33,106 nucleotides of DNA from CAIYZT01 sp031385445 (GTDB taxonomy: Bacteria; Pseudomonadota; Alphaproteobacteria; Rhodobacterales; Rhodobacteraceae). The stretch covers positions 1 through 33,106 of the forward strand of contig JANNBM010000064.1 in the NCBI GenBank assembly GCA_031385445.1, in the 5' to 3' direction. The position numbers were made by a program, and so were the translations under genes. Of the stretch, positions 15,401 through 22,184 are shown in pieces; position 1 is the stretch's first letter; each line of letters begins with the position of its first letter. Below the pieces are notes generated by a model. That model made no database searches and was not told where the DNA came from. It saw only the letters and a list, made by a program, of their open reading frames with translations.

Positions 15401-16741
15401 TTAGGCCATCAGCGCCCGCGCCAGGCGGTTTTGCCGCGCGCTGAGGGCCTCCAGATCCAGCGTTTGCATCCGGCCCCCGGCGACCACCGCCCGCCCCTCG
15501 ACGAACAGATCGCGCACGCGCAGCGGGCCGCACAGCATCAGCGCCGCAACCGGATCCCAGTTTCCCGCCGCCTCGATCCCTGACATGTCCCAGATCGCGA
15601 TGTCGGCGCGTTTGCCCTCTTCGATAACCCCGCAATCATCGCGCCCCAACACGCGCGCGCCGCCAAGGGTGGCCATCTCCAGCGCCTCTCGTGCGGACAT
15701 CGCATCGGCCCCGCGCGCCACGCGCTGCAAAAGCATCGCAGCCCGCGCCTCGCCCACCAGATTTCCCGCATCATTGCTGGCCGATCCGTCGACCCCAAGC
15801 CCGACCTTCACCCCCGCATCGCGCATCGCCCGCACGGGTGCGATGCCCGATCCCAGCCGGCAGTTCGAACAGGGGCAATGGGCCACCCCGGTGCCGCTGC
15901 GCGCGAACAGGTCAATCTCATGCGCGTCCAGCTTCACGCAATGCGCATGCCACACATCATCGCCAGTCCAGCCAAGATCTTCGGCATACTGCCCTGGACG
16001 GCAGCCGAATTTTTCCAGCGAATAGGCGATATCTTCGTCGTTTTCCGCCAGATGCGTGTGCAGCATCACGCCCTTGTCCCGCGCCAGAACCGCCGTCTCG
16101 CGCATCAGATCGCGGCTGACCGAAAACGGCGAGCACGGCGCAAGGCCGACCCGGCACATCGACCCCTCCCGCGGATCATGGTGGGCATCGATCACGCGGA
16201 TCATGTCGTTCAGGATGGCCGCCTCCCGCTCTACCAAAATGTCGGGGGGCAGGCCGCCCGCGCTTTGGCCAATGCTCATCGCGCCGCGCGTGGGGTGAAA
16301 CCGCAGACCCACCTGCTGCGCCGCCGCAATCGTATCGTCCAGCCGCGCGCCGTTGGGGAACAGATACAGGTGATCCGAGGTCAAAGAGCATCCCGAAAGC
16401 GCCAGTTCCGCCAATCCGACCTGCGCCGAGGTAAACATCTCGTCCGGGCCGAAGCGCGCCCAGATCGGATACAGCGTCTTAAGCCAGCCAAACAGCAGCG
16501 CGTCCTGCCCACCGGGCACTGCGCGGGTCAGGGTCTGGTAAAGATGATGATGGGTGTTCACCAAACCGGGCGTCACAACGCAGCCCCGCGCGTGCACCAC
16601 CTGCGCGCCGGGGGCCACAATCCCCGCGCCAACCGCCGCAATCACCCCGCCGCGGATCAGCACATCAGCGCCGTGCAATTCCTGCCGGGCCGGGTTCATC
16701 GTGACCACGACCTCGGCATTCTTGATCAGAATTTCAGACAT
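15401..16741 (-). CDS. 8-oxoguanine deaminase-like amidohydrolase
   Basis: This 446-residue member of the amidohydrolase superfamily (TrzN/AtzB group) has metal ligands in HxH (H64, H66 of NTHHHLYQ), the histidine of LHTHLAEND, the histidine of WHAHCVKL and the aspartate of GLGVDGSASND. The segments TSDHLYLFPNG, HPTRGAMSIGQSAGGLPPD and VGLAPCSPFSVS are what I associate with 8-oxoguanine deaminase (8-oxoguanine to urate plus ammonia). A related triazine or guanine hydrolase is the alternative. The ATG at 16741 has GGAA six bases upstream, and that site is buried in a strong leader hairpin. It is convergent with the DUF1178 gene. hisN lies upstream on the same strand, 136 bp away. Confidence 0.85.
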   Translation of the reverse strand: MSEILIKNAEVVVTMNPARQELHGADVLIRGGVIAAVGAGIVAPGAQVVHARGCVVTPGLVNTHHHLYQTLTRAVPGGQDALLFGWLKTLYPIWARFGPDEMFTSAQVGLAELALSGCSLTSDHLYLFPNGARLDDTIAAAQQVGLRFHPTRGAMSIGQSAGGLPPDILVEREAAILNDMIRVIDAHHDPREGSMCRVGLAPCSPFSVSRDLMRETAVLARDKGVMLHTHLAENDEDIAYSLEKFGCRPGQYAEDLGWTGDDVWHAHCVKLDAHEIDLFARSGTGVAHCPCSNCRLGSGIAPVRAMRDAGVKVGLGVDGSASNDAGNLVGEARAAMLLQRVARGADAMSAREALEMATLGGARVLGRDDCGVIEEGKRADIAIWDMSGIEAAGNWDPVAALMLCGPLRVRDLFVEGRAVVAGGRMQTLDLEALSARQNRLARALMA

Positions 16742-16742
16742 A

Positions 16743-16785
16743 AGCGTTCCATCGGTACCCACCCCTTCGGTGGATCAGGAACGCT
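16743..16785 (-). promoter_or_regulatory. Candidate purine (xanthine/urate-type) riboswitch in the deaminase leader
   Basis: Read on the minus strand, an outer helix AGCGTTCC/GGAACGCT (16785-16778 with 16750-16743; 8 perfect pairs) encloses an asymmetric internal loop (TGAT on one side, GTACCGAT on the other). An inner helix CCACC/GGTGG with a 5-nt loop caps it. The 3' arm of the outer helix contains the GGAA ribosome site and ends one base before the ATG, so forming the structure should block translation. The two-helix, internal-loop layout and about 45-nt size agree with what I remember of the NMT1-motif xanthine riboswitch. I cannot check the conserved bases. A competing stem (CTGGCG/CGCCAG, 16784-16820) overlaps its first two bases. 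Confidence 0.55.
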
Positions 16786-16829
16786 GGCGCGACAGAAGGG
16801 GGAAAGGACTCAGACGCCAGAACAGTACC

Positions 16830-16859
16830 TTAGCACAAAGTCGGCCGCTGAATTGTCAA
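16830..16859 (-). promoter_or_regulatory. Candidate promoter of the deaminase gene
   Basis: On the minus strand a perfect TTGACA (16859-16854) is followed after 18 bp by TGCTAA (16835-16830), a poor -10. Transcription from here would give a leader of about 80 bases that contains the whole folded element at 16743-16785. Confidence 0.4.
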
Positions 16860-16877
16860 AATATCAGGAAAAGTGTT

Positions 16878-17687
16878 TCAATCAGCAGCGCCGTTCAGCA
16901 GCGCCATCGCAGCGGCATGCACCTCGCGGTTGGCGGCGGCAAGCACCTGCCCGCCGTCATGCGCCGCCCCGCCCTGCCAGTTGGTCACTATGCCGCCCGC
17001 CGCCGTGATCACCGCAATCGGGGCCTGCACATCATAGGCCTGCAAACCCGCCTCGATCACCAGATCAATCTGCCCCGCCGCGATCAACGCATAGGCATAG
17101 CAATCCGTACCATAACGCGTCAGGCGGACATGGGGCAGAACCCGGCGAAAGGCAGCGCCTTCGTCGGGCGTGCCAACCTCGGGGAAGGTGGTGAACAGGA
17201 TCGCCTCGGCCAAGGGGCGCGGCGCGCGCGCCTTCAACGCCTTTTGCCCCATCGGGCCGTTGACCAAGGCCCGGCCAAACCCGCCTTCGAACCGCTCCTG
17301 GATATAGGGTTGATCGATGATCCCGTAAAGCGGCCCGTCGGCATCGCGCACCGAAATCAGCACGCCCCAGGTCGGCGTGCCCGACAGATACCCGCGCGTG
17401 CCGTCTATCGGGTCGAGCACCCAAGTCAGCCCGGACGTGCCCGCCTTGTGCCCGAATTCCTCGCCCAGAATGGCATCTTGCGGGCGGCGGGCGGCCAGAA
17501 TCGCGCGCATCCGCTCTTCGGACAGGCGGTCTGCGATGGTGACTGGATCGAACCGGGTGACCTCTTTGTTGTCGGCCGTCAGATCGCTTGACCGGAAATG
17601 CAGCAAGGTCGCGGTCCGCGCGGCATCGGCGAGGGCATGCGCAACATCGGTGATCTCGGTGATGTCCGCTGCTGAAAGGTTGGTCAC
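16878..17687 (-). CDS. hisN: Histidinol-phosphatase, inositol monophosphatase-like type
   Basis: This 269-residue protein of the IMPase superfamily shows the three metal-binding motifs GEEFG, WVLDPIDGTRGYLSG and, near the C-terminus, YDVQAPIAVITAAGG. The TRGYLSGTPTWG segment and the loop around YGTDCYAYALIAAGQ fit the HisN-type histidinol-phosphate phosphatase used by Actinobacteria and many Alphaproteobacteria. Another IMPase-family phosphatase is the alternative. It would remove phosphate from L-histidinol phosphate in the penultimate phase of histidine synthesis. The start is a GTG at 17687 with GAGG seven bases upstream; an ATG upstream is closed by a stop within three codons. Confidence 0.85.
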   Translation of the reverse strand: MTNLSAADITEITDVAHALADAARTATLLHFRSSDLTADNKEVTRFDPVTIADRLSEERMRAILAARRPQDAILGEEFGHKAGTSGLTWVLDPIDGTRGYLSGTPTWGVLISVRDADGPLYGIIDQPYIQERFEGGFGRALVNGPMGQKALKARAPRPLAEAILFTTFPEVGTPDEGAAFRRVLPHVRLTRYGTDCYAYALIAAGQIDLVIEAGLQAYDVQAPIAVITAAGGIVTNWQGGAAHDGGQVLAAANREVHAAAMALLNGAAD

Positions 17688-17715
17688 GTCAACGCCTCAT
17701 ATGTGCAAATTCAAA

Positions 17716-17750
17716 CGGCCGCCCTTGCGTTCTAAACGCAAGGGCGGCCG
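17716..17750 (-). terminator. Perfect 16-bp hairpin terminator of the XRE regulator gene
   Basis: CGGCCGCCCTTGCGTT and its exact complement are separated by 3 bases. On the minus strand the stem is followed by TTTGAATTT, giving an intrinsic terminator after the regulator gene and before hisN. Confidence 0.75.
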
Positions 17751-17778
17751 ATGTGAAATCCGAAATGAAAGTTCGGGC

Positions 17779-18141
17779 TTATGCCGCGTCCGACAGAACA
17801 CGGGCCAGATCAAACAGACGCCGACGCTGCGCTTCGGGGATGGCATAGTAGGACCGCACCAGTTCCAGCGCTTCTTTGTCCGCCATCAGATCGGCACCCG
17901 CCATCTGCGGCGAAACTGCGCCCTCTTGCAGACCTTCGAAAAAGAACGAAATCGTGACGCCAAGAGTTTCCGAAATGTCCCAAAGCCGCGAGGCGGAAAC
18001 CCGGTTCATTCCGGTCTCATACTTTTGGATCTGCTGGAATTTGATACCGACCTTGTCAGCCAGTTGCTGCTGCGTCATGCCGACCATCCATCTGCGATGG
18101 CGGATCCGCTTGCCAACATGGGCGTCCACTGGGTGTTTCAT
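17779..18141 (-). CDS. XRE/Cro-CI family HTH regulator (PraR-like)
   Basis: This 120-residue protein has a helix-turn-helix in its N-terminal two-thirds: VGKRIRHRRWMVGMTQQQL, then the recognition part VGIKFQQIQKYETGMNRVSASRL. This layout matches a broad alphaproteobacterial family that includes the rhizobial regulator PraR. The C-terminal 50 residues (LVRSYYAIPEAQRRRLFDLARVL) probably dimerise. The start at 18141 is supported by GGAGAG four bases upstream. It is monocistronic, ends in a strong terminator, and has a 486-bp AT-rich region upstream. Its targets are not evident; in rhizobia PraR controls quorum sensing and surface attachment, which is only suggestive here. Confidence 0.85.
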   Translation of the reverse strand: MKHPVDAHVGKRIRHRRWMVGMTQQQLADKVGIKFQQIQKYETGMNRVSASRLWDISETLGVTISFFFEGLQEGAVSPQMAGADLMADKEALELVRSYYAIPEAQRRRLFDLARVLSDAA

Positions 18142-18627
18142 ACATCTCTCCATTAACTCTGGCGACACTAGTTCAGGTTAAACAAAAAATCATCCAATTT
18201 CTTGGCATGTCGATCTCGGCGGATAGCGCGATTGGCATCATTCGTAAAACACATTCCTGAACAAAGCTACTTACACATTTGGGCAACAACGAGGTTTTTG
18301 TGGGGAACGGGCCATCTGATGTGATAAAATGCTGAAAAATAGGCAGAAGTTTGCCCAAATTCGGATTTTATGCGCAGGCTTTTAGGATCCTGAAAGGCAT
18401 GAACCTTCGCCCGTACTCGGCTTTTCGGATGCCGGCACCGTTTTTTGGCCAGCCACACGACAAGTTGCGAATCACTCTTAACGTGTATCGCTCGCCCCGA
18501 ACTCTGCCGTCTGGTGGGCGCGGCAGCCAGCGAAACCACGGCCCCGCCAAAGTGACCGGCGAAAGGCAGCGCTCTTGATGCCGCTCGTCCAATTCAGCGG
18601 ACAGCGCGGCCCCTCACCGAGCGAGCA
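18142..18627. other. 486-bp region without a recognisable gene
   Basis: The half next to the XRE regulator (18142-18370) is distinctly AT-richer than its surroundings and should hold that gene's promoter and operators. GTTCAGG (18171-18177) and its complement CCTGAAC (18257-18263) occur there about 80 bp apart. The half next to lysR is GC-rich; a 75-codon open frame (18351-18578, plus) has no ribosome site and no family resemblance. A small RNA is possible but I see no clear terminator to support one. Confidence 0.4.
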
Positions 18628-19512
18628 TCAATTTGCGGCCAATGCGCCGATCCGCGTTGCGGTTTGCCCGCAAAATGCCTGACGCAACAAACTTGCGAGG
18701 GCGGTTTGGGCCGGGCCAGCGGCGTTCGATTGATACAGCCCGATTTTCATGCGCATCAGATCGGGCAAAGCCCCGCCATGCACGATCCGCTCGGCATGCC
18801 GAGGTTCCGAGCCTGCAAGAACGGTATGGACCGCAAGATCGGCGCTGACCGCCGCCTCGACCGACCGCGTGTTCTGGCTGACGACGGCCATTTCCCACGA
18901 AATTCCGACGCGGTCCAGCGCCGCCTGCACGCTTTGACGAAAGATGCACGCCTGTTCATAGGCCAGCGGCAAGGGGCGCTGCCGCCAGGCTTGCCCGCCC
19001 GGCGCGCCGATCCACACCAGCGGCAACTCCGCCAATAACTCGCCGCCCGGCTCCAGTTCCGTTTCCGTGGTCAGCATCAGATCGCATTCCCCGCGCGAAA
19101 ACTGCTCTTGCAGGATGCGCGTAAAGGACGACTGCAAAATAATGCGCATTTTGGGAAAATCGCGCGCGAACCGCTGCATCACTTGCGGGATCAGCGGATA
19201 GACGATGTCGTGCGGCACCCCCAGCACGATCTCGCCCTCATGGGTGGCGTGGGTCAGGCGGCCAAAAACCTCGTCGTTCAGGTTCACCATGCGGCGGGCA
19301 TAGCTTAAAAGCTGCTCACCGGCGCCGGTCAAGGCCACTTTGCGGGCCGAACGATCCAACACCTCGCAGCCCAGCATATCCTCCAGCCGTTTGATCTGCA
19401 TCGACACCGCCGATTGCGTCAGGTTCAGAAATCCCGCCGCCCGCGTTACCCCGCCCGCATCGGCGATCGCAACGAACGAGCGCAGCGATGTCATGTCCAG
19501 ATTTCGGATCAT
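18628..19512 (-). CDS. LysR family transcriptional regulator
   Basis: This 294-residue regulator is of standard LysR length. The winged HTH occupies about residues 7-65: LRSFVAIADAGGVTRAAGFLNLTQSAVSMQIKRLE is the classic LysR signature. The C-terminal periplasmic-binding-like effector domain follows (EIVLGVPHDIVYPLIPQVM onward). The ATG at 19512 has AGGA eight bases upstream; an ATG at 19494 is an alternative. It is divergent from a DUF1127 gene with 122 bp between, so that gene is a likely target along with itself. The effector is unknown. Confidence 0.9.
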   Translation of the reverse strand: MIRNLDMTSLRSFVAIADAGGVTRAAGFLNLTQSAVSMQIKRLEDMLGCEVLDRSARKVALTGAGEQLLSYARRMVNLNDEVFGRLTHATHEGEIVLGVPHDIVYPLIPQVMQRFARDFPKMRIILQSSFTRILQEQFSRGECDLMLTTETELEPGGELLAELPLVWIGAPGGQAWRQRPLPLAYEQACIFRQSVQAALDRVGISWEMAVVSQNTRSVEAAVSADLAVHTVLAGSEPRHAERIVHGGALPDLMRMKIGLYQSNAAGPAQTALASLLRQAFCGQTATRIGALAAN

Positions 19513-19529
19513 ATCACAATTCCTGATAT
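19511..19529. promoter_or_regulatory. Possible LysR-type binding site
   Basis: ATATCA and TGATAT form a dyad with a 7-bp spacer, which satisfies the T-N11-A pattern of LysR boxes (ATC-N9-GAT). It overlaps the predicted lysR start codon, which suits autorepression, or means the true start is the ATG at 19494. Confidence 0.35.
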
Positions 19530-19548
19530 ATGAAGTCATCATCATTCA

Positions 19549-19576
19549 TTTTCACTATGAACCATGCTGGTATAAA
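19549..19576 (+). promoter_or_regulatory. Candidate promoter of the DUF1127 gene
   Basis: TTTTCA (19549-19554) and TATAAA (19571-19576) are 16 bp apart, about 60 bases before the start codon of the small gene, next to the LysR-like dyad. Confidence 0.4.
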
Positions 19577-19634
19577 ACATCAATAGAAATGATGCACAGC
19601 CGCAATTCATTCCAAACCCTGATAGGAGACGCCG

Positions 19635-19838
19635 ATGTCCACGCTCAGCCTGCTTTTCCCCCGCACCGCCCGCAGCGCCGGCTTGCCGATCCAGTCGTGG
19701 ATCACTTTGTTCCGCTCGCGCCGCCAACTTGGGCTGCTGGACCCCCATCTTCTGGCCGATATTGGATTGACGCCCGACATCGCGAAAGCCGAAGTGGAGC
19801 GTCCGTTCTGGGATGCGCCGGCACATTGGCGGAACTAG
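19635..19838 (+). CDS. DUF1127 (YjiS-like) small protein
   Basis: This 67-residue protein has a C-terminal DUF1127 segment: SRRQLGLLDPHLLADIGLTPDIAKAEVERPFW. This Arg-rich helical motif with a conserved DIGLT-like turn is abundant in Alphaproteobacteria. Some members affect phosphate, RNA turnover or stress physiology, but this one cannot be assigned. TAGGAGA lies just before the ATG. It is divergent from the LysR gene and followed after 145 bp by the Bax-inhibitor gene on the same strand. Confidence 0.8.
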   Translation: MSTLSLLFPRTARSAGLPIQSWITLFRSRRQLGLLDPHLLADIGLTPDIAKAEVERPFWDAPAHWRN

Positions 19839-19983
19839 GGGCCGCCGGTTTGCGCCAATTTCCGGGCGCGTCAAGATTCCCGCCGAATGAATGCTTGAAA
19901 TGCTGCCGGACAATCCCAATATGCATGCCATCGGGGAGACCTTTCAAAGGGCCTCGGCTTTTGGGATCCAACGGAGGCTGGAA

Positions 19984-20706
19984 ATGGCACAATACGACAC
20001 GATTGACGCAGTAGGCTCTGGCGCCCGCGCCGCCAATATTGACGCCGGGCTGCGCGCCCATATGAACAAGGTCTACGGCCTGATGTCGGTGGCGATGGTC
20101 ATCACAGCGGGCGTGTCTTGGGCGGTTGGCACCAATGAAGCCATGCTCGCCGCAATTTACACGACCCCGCTGAAATGGGTCGTGATGTTCCTGCCGCTGG
20201 CGATGGTGTTTGCCTTTGGTGCTGTCATTGGCCGCCTGTCGGTGGCTGCGGCGCAGTTGTTCTTTTATGCCTATGCCGCCGCTGTTGGTCTGTCACTCGC
20301 CTATATTTTTGCGATTTTCACCGGCACGTCGATCGCCTCCACCTTCCTGATCACCGCCATCGCCTTTGCGGGCCTGTCGCTGTACGGATACACCACGAAA
20401 CGCGATCTGTCGGGATTCGGCACCTTCCTTGTGATGGGTCTGATCGGTCTGGTCGTGGCGATGATTGTGAACATTTTCCTCGCCTCGTCCGCGCTTGCCT
20501 TTGCGATCTCGGTCATTGGCGTGCTGATCTTTGCCGGCCTGACCGCTTTTGACACCCAGACAATCAAGAACACCTATCTTGCCCATGCGAATGCGGGCGA
20601 TGAAACATGGCTTGGCAAGGCCGCCATCATGGGTGCGCTCAGCCTGTACCTCGACTTCATCAACATGTTCATGTTCCTGCTGCAGTTCTTCGGCAACCGC
20701 GAATAA
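19984..20706 (+). CDS. Bax inhibitor-1/YccA family membrane protein
   Basis: This 240-residue protein has seven likely membrane helices starting near residue 30 (VYGLMSVAMVITAGVSWAVG). The TMBIM family segments FYAYAAAVGLSLAYIF, GLTAFDTQTIKNTYL and LYLDFINMFMFLLQFFG are clear. The aspartates in the last two helices correspond to the pH-sensing pair that gates calcium leak in the structurally known bacterial homologue. The start at 19984 has GGAGGCTGGA upstream; the frame extends further but without support. It ends in a strong terminator. In E. coli the YbhL/YccA proteins interact with the FtsH protease; whether this one does is unknown. Confidence 0.9.
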   Translation: MAQYDTIDAVGSGARAANIDAGLRAHMNKVYGLMSVAMVITAGVSWAVGTNEAMLAAIYTTPLKWVVMFLPLAMVFAFGAVIGRLSVAAAQLFFYAYAAAVGLSLAYIFAIFTGTSIASTFLITAIAFAGLSLYGYTTKRDLSGFGTFLVMGLIGLVVAMIVNIFLASSALAFAISVIGVLIFAGLTAFDTQTIKNTYLAHANAGDETWLGKAAIMGALSLYLDFINMFMFLLQFFGNRE

Positions 20707-20726
20707 CCTGAACACTGCTGAATTCC

Positions 20727-20754
20727 AAAGGCCGGGGGAAACCCCGGCCTTTTT
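20727..20754 (+). terminator. Intrinsic terminator of the Bax-inhibitor gene
   Basis: An 11-bp stem (AAAGGCCGGGG/CCCCGGCCTTT) with a GAAA loop runs into a T-tract, a textbook intrinsic terminator 20 bp after the stop. The complementary A-run lets it also serve the convergent P-loop gene only in part. Confidence 0.85.
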
Positions 20755-20769
20755 CCATTGGCGGCGCGT

Positions 20770-21312
20770 TCATTTTGGCAGGGTCATCACGAACGCGTCC
20801 ACCTCGGCAACCGAGCCCAGAGTGACCACGGTTTTGCCCGCCGCGCCCGCCGCCGCCGCAAGAGTTGCTGTGCGCGCACGCCCGCTTGCCCGCGTGCGCC
20901 AGATATAGGCCCAAAACTCCCATGCGTTGCGCCCCAGCCGTTCAGGGCACCCCGGCGCCACGTCAGGGCGGACTTGACCCAGTTGCAAAACCGTCCGCCG
21001 CGCGATGCGAAAGGCGCGTCGCCACAGGGGCAGATCGATCCAGACCAACACCTCGGCCCGGGCCAGCCGACTGGTCCAGGTCGCGGAATGGTTCCCGTCA
21101 AAGACCCAATTTTCCTTCGCTTCGATTTCGGCACAAAGGGCCGCACGCGCCTGCGCTGGCCGTTCCACCCAGCCCTCGCTCCAAATTATTTGATCGATGT
21201 GATAAACCTGAAGGCCCAGCGCGCCCCCCAAGGTTCGCGCAAGGGTGGATTTTCCTGATCCGGGTTGGCCCACCACCATGATCCGCCGCGCCGCTTGCAC
21301 CTGCATCCCCAT
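20770..21312 (-). CDS. Small P-loop kinase-like protein (topology modulation/FlaR type)
   Basis: This 180-residue ATP-binding protein has Walker A GQPGSGKST at residues 15-23, then VYHIDQIIW and FDGNHSATW. This resembles the adenylate-kinase-like 'DNA topology modulation' (FlaR) family, in which a D-G-N-Y/H motif follows the P-loop. LVWIDLPLWRRAFRIARRT provides the arginine-rich lid. The substrate is unknown. Of several clustered ATGs, 21312 is chosen because a G-rich stretch precedes it. rpmG lies upstream on the same strand, separated by two hairpins. The 3' end faces the Bax-inhibitor gene. Confidence 0.75.
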   Translation of the reverse strand: MGMQVQAARRIMVVGQPGSGKSTLARTLGGALGLQVYHIDQIIWSEGWVERPAQARAALCAEIEAKENWVFDGNHSATWTSRLARAEVLVWIDLPLWRRAFRIARRTVLQLGQVRPDVAPGCPERLGRNAWEFWAYIWRTRASGRARTATLAAAAGAAGKTVVTLGSVAEVDAFVMTLPK

Positions 21313-21336
21313 GTCCGCCCACCCCCCAAAATGCCA

Positions 21337-21358
21337 AAGACCGCCCATAGGCGGCCTT
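21337..21358 (-). terminator. Hairpin between rpmG and the P-loop gene
   Basis: AAGGCCGCC pairs with GGCGGTCTT (one G-T wobble) around a 4-nt loop and is followed on the minus strand by TTTGG and then TTTT. It is a likely terminator for rpmG. Confidence 0.6.
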
Positions 21359-21372
21359 GAACCAACGTCAGC

Positions 21373-21397
21373 GCAAGATCAGCTTACTTGATCTTGC
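21373..21397 (-). terminator. Hairpin enclosing the rpmG stop codon
   Basis: GCAAGATCA and TGATCTTGC form a perfect 9-bp stem; the 7-nt loop contains the rpmG stop codon. It has no T-tract and is followed 15 bases on by the hairpin at 21337-21358. It may protect the 3' end of this short mRNA. Confidence 0.5.
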
Positions 21398-21551
21398 CTT
21401 CCTTGTATTCAACATGCTCCCGCTTGACGGGGTCATACTTTTTGACCGTCATCTTTTCGGTCATGGTGCGGGCATTCTTCTTGGTCACATAGAAGTGCCC
21501 GGTGCCCGCCGTCGAATTCAAACGGATCTTGATCGTAACCGGCTTCGCCAT
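21384..21551 (-). CDS. rpmG: 50S ribosomal protein L33
   Basis: This 55-residue protein reads MAKPVTIKIRLNSTAGTGHF, followed by YVTKKNARTM and ending HVEYKEGKIK, which is unmistakably bacterial L33 of the large ribosomal subunit. It lacks the CxxC pairs of zinc-binding L33 paralogues, so it is the C-minus form that does not depend on zinc. GGAGAA lies six bases before the ATG. It is probably monocistronic, with a promoter at 21609-21636 and hairpins around its stop codon. Confidence 0.97.
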   Translation of the reverse strand: MAKPVTIKIRLNSTAGTGHFYVTKKNARTMTEKMTVKKYDPVKREHVEYKEGKIK

Positions 21552-21608
21552 CGTAATTCTCCTGCAGCCCGAAACATCTGACGTTCCGGTGAAATCTTTG
21601 TCCTTGGC

Positions 21609-21636
21609 CTTTTACGAACGGGCGCGGCAGAGTCAA
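21609..21636 (-). promoter_or_regulatory. Candidate rpmG promoter
   Basis: On the minus strand TTGACT (21636-21631) and TAAAAG (21614-21609) are 16 bp apart. This would give a 5' leader of about 50 bases before rpmG. Confidence 0.4.
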
Positions 21637-21701
21637 CAGCCAAACGCCCGGCGGGGCCATCTAATTGCTCGGCCGGGCGGCCGCGCAGCCCAAAACCGCG
21701 C

Positions 21702-22184
21702 TTAGTCCGCCCCGTGGTCCGGCATCAGGCCCGATGGCGCAAGATAGGGCTGCGTGACATCGCGCAGCGTCACGTCCAGCGCCTCTATCTTCAGCCGCAG
21801 GTCAGCGCCGCCCGAAAGGTGCAGCCGCATCCAGCCGCCGATCTCGCCTTCGGGCACAAAGGACAAGGCCAGCAGTTCCAGCGCCTGCTTCGGCTCATCG
21901 CGTTCGATCCCGGCCGATTGCACCGCCAGAACCTCTTCGACGACAAGCAGCGATTGCACCCGTTCATACCCGCGCCCCGCCGCCTGCGCCCGCGCCGCAT
22001 CTTCCCAGCGAAACCGGTTCAGCCCCAGCGCAAAGCGCCGCCGACGTGCCGCATGCACCATCTGCCCCGGTGTCAGCACTGCGTCCTGCACCAGCGCCGA
22101 GATCACCGCCAGATCCCCCGCCTCCCGCGCGATCAGGCGCAGGGGGGTTTCACTTGCTCCATCTTCAAAGCGCGCATCGCTCAT
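21702..22184 (-). CDS. DUF2948 family protein
   Basis: This 160-residue soluble protein contains a hydrophobic beta-rich core, with LRLIAREAGDLAVISALVQDA near the N-terminus, FALGLNRFRWE in the middle and LRLKIEALDVTLRDV toward the end. It matches DUF2948, a family of unknown function that sits after murA in many Alphaproteobacteria. Its ATG overlaps the murA stop by four bases (ATGA), so it is translationally coupled to cell-wall synthesis. A role near peptidoglycan precursor synthesis is possible only by association. Confidence 0.85.
   Translation of the reverse strand: MSDARFEDGASETPLRLIAREAGDLAVISALVQDAVLTPGQMVHAARRRRFALGLNRFRWEDAARAQAAGRGYERVQSLLVVEEVLAVQSAGIERDEPKQALELLALSFVPEGEIGGWMRLHLSGGADLRLKIEALDVTLRDVTQPYLAPSGLMPDHGAD

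Noticed and set aside
18351..18578. 75-codon plus-strand frame in the large gap
   Set aside because: No ribosome site, no resemblance to a family, and biased composition; kept only as part of the non-coding entry.
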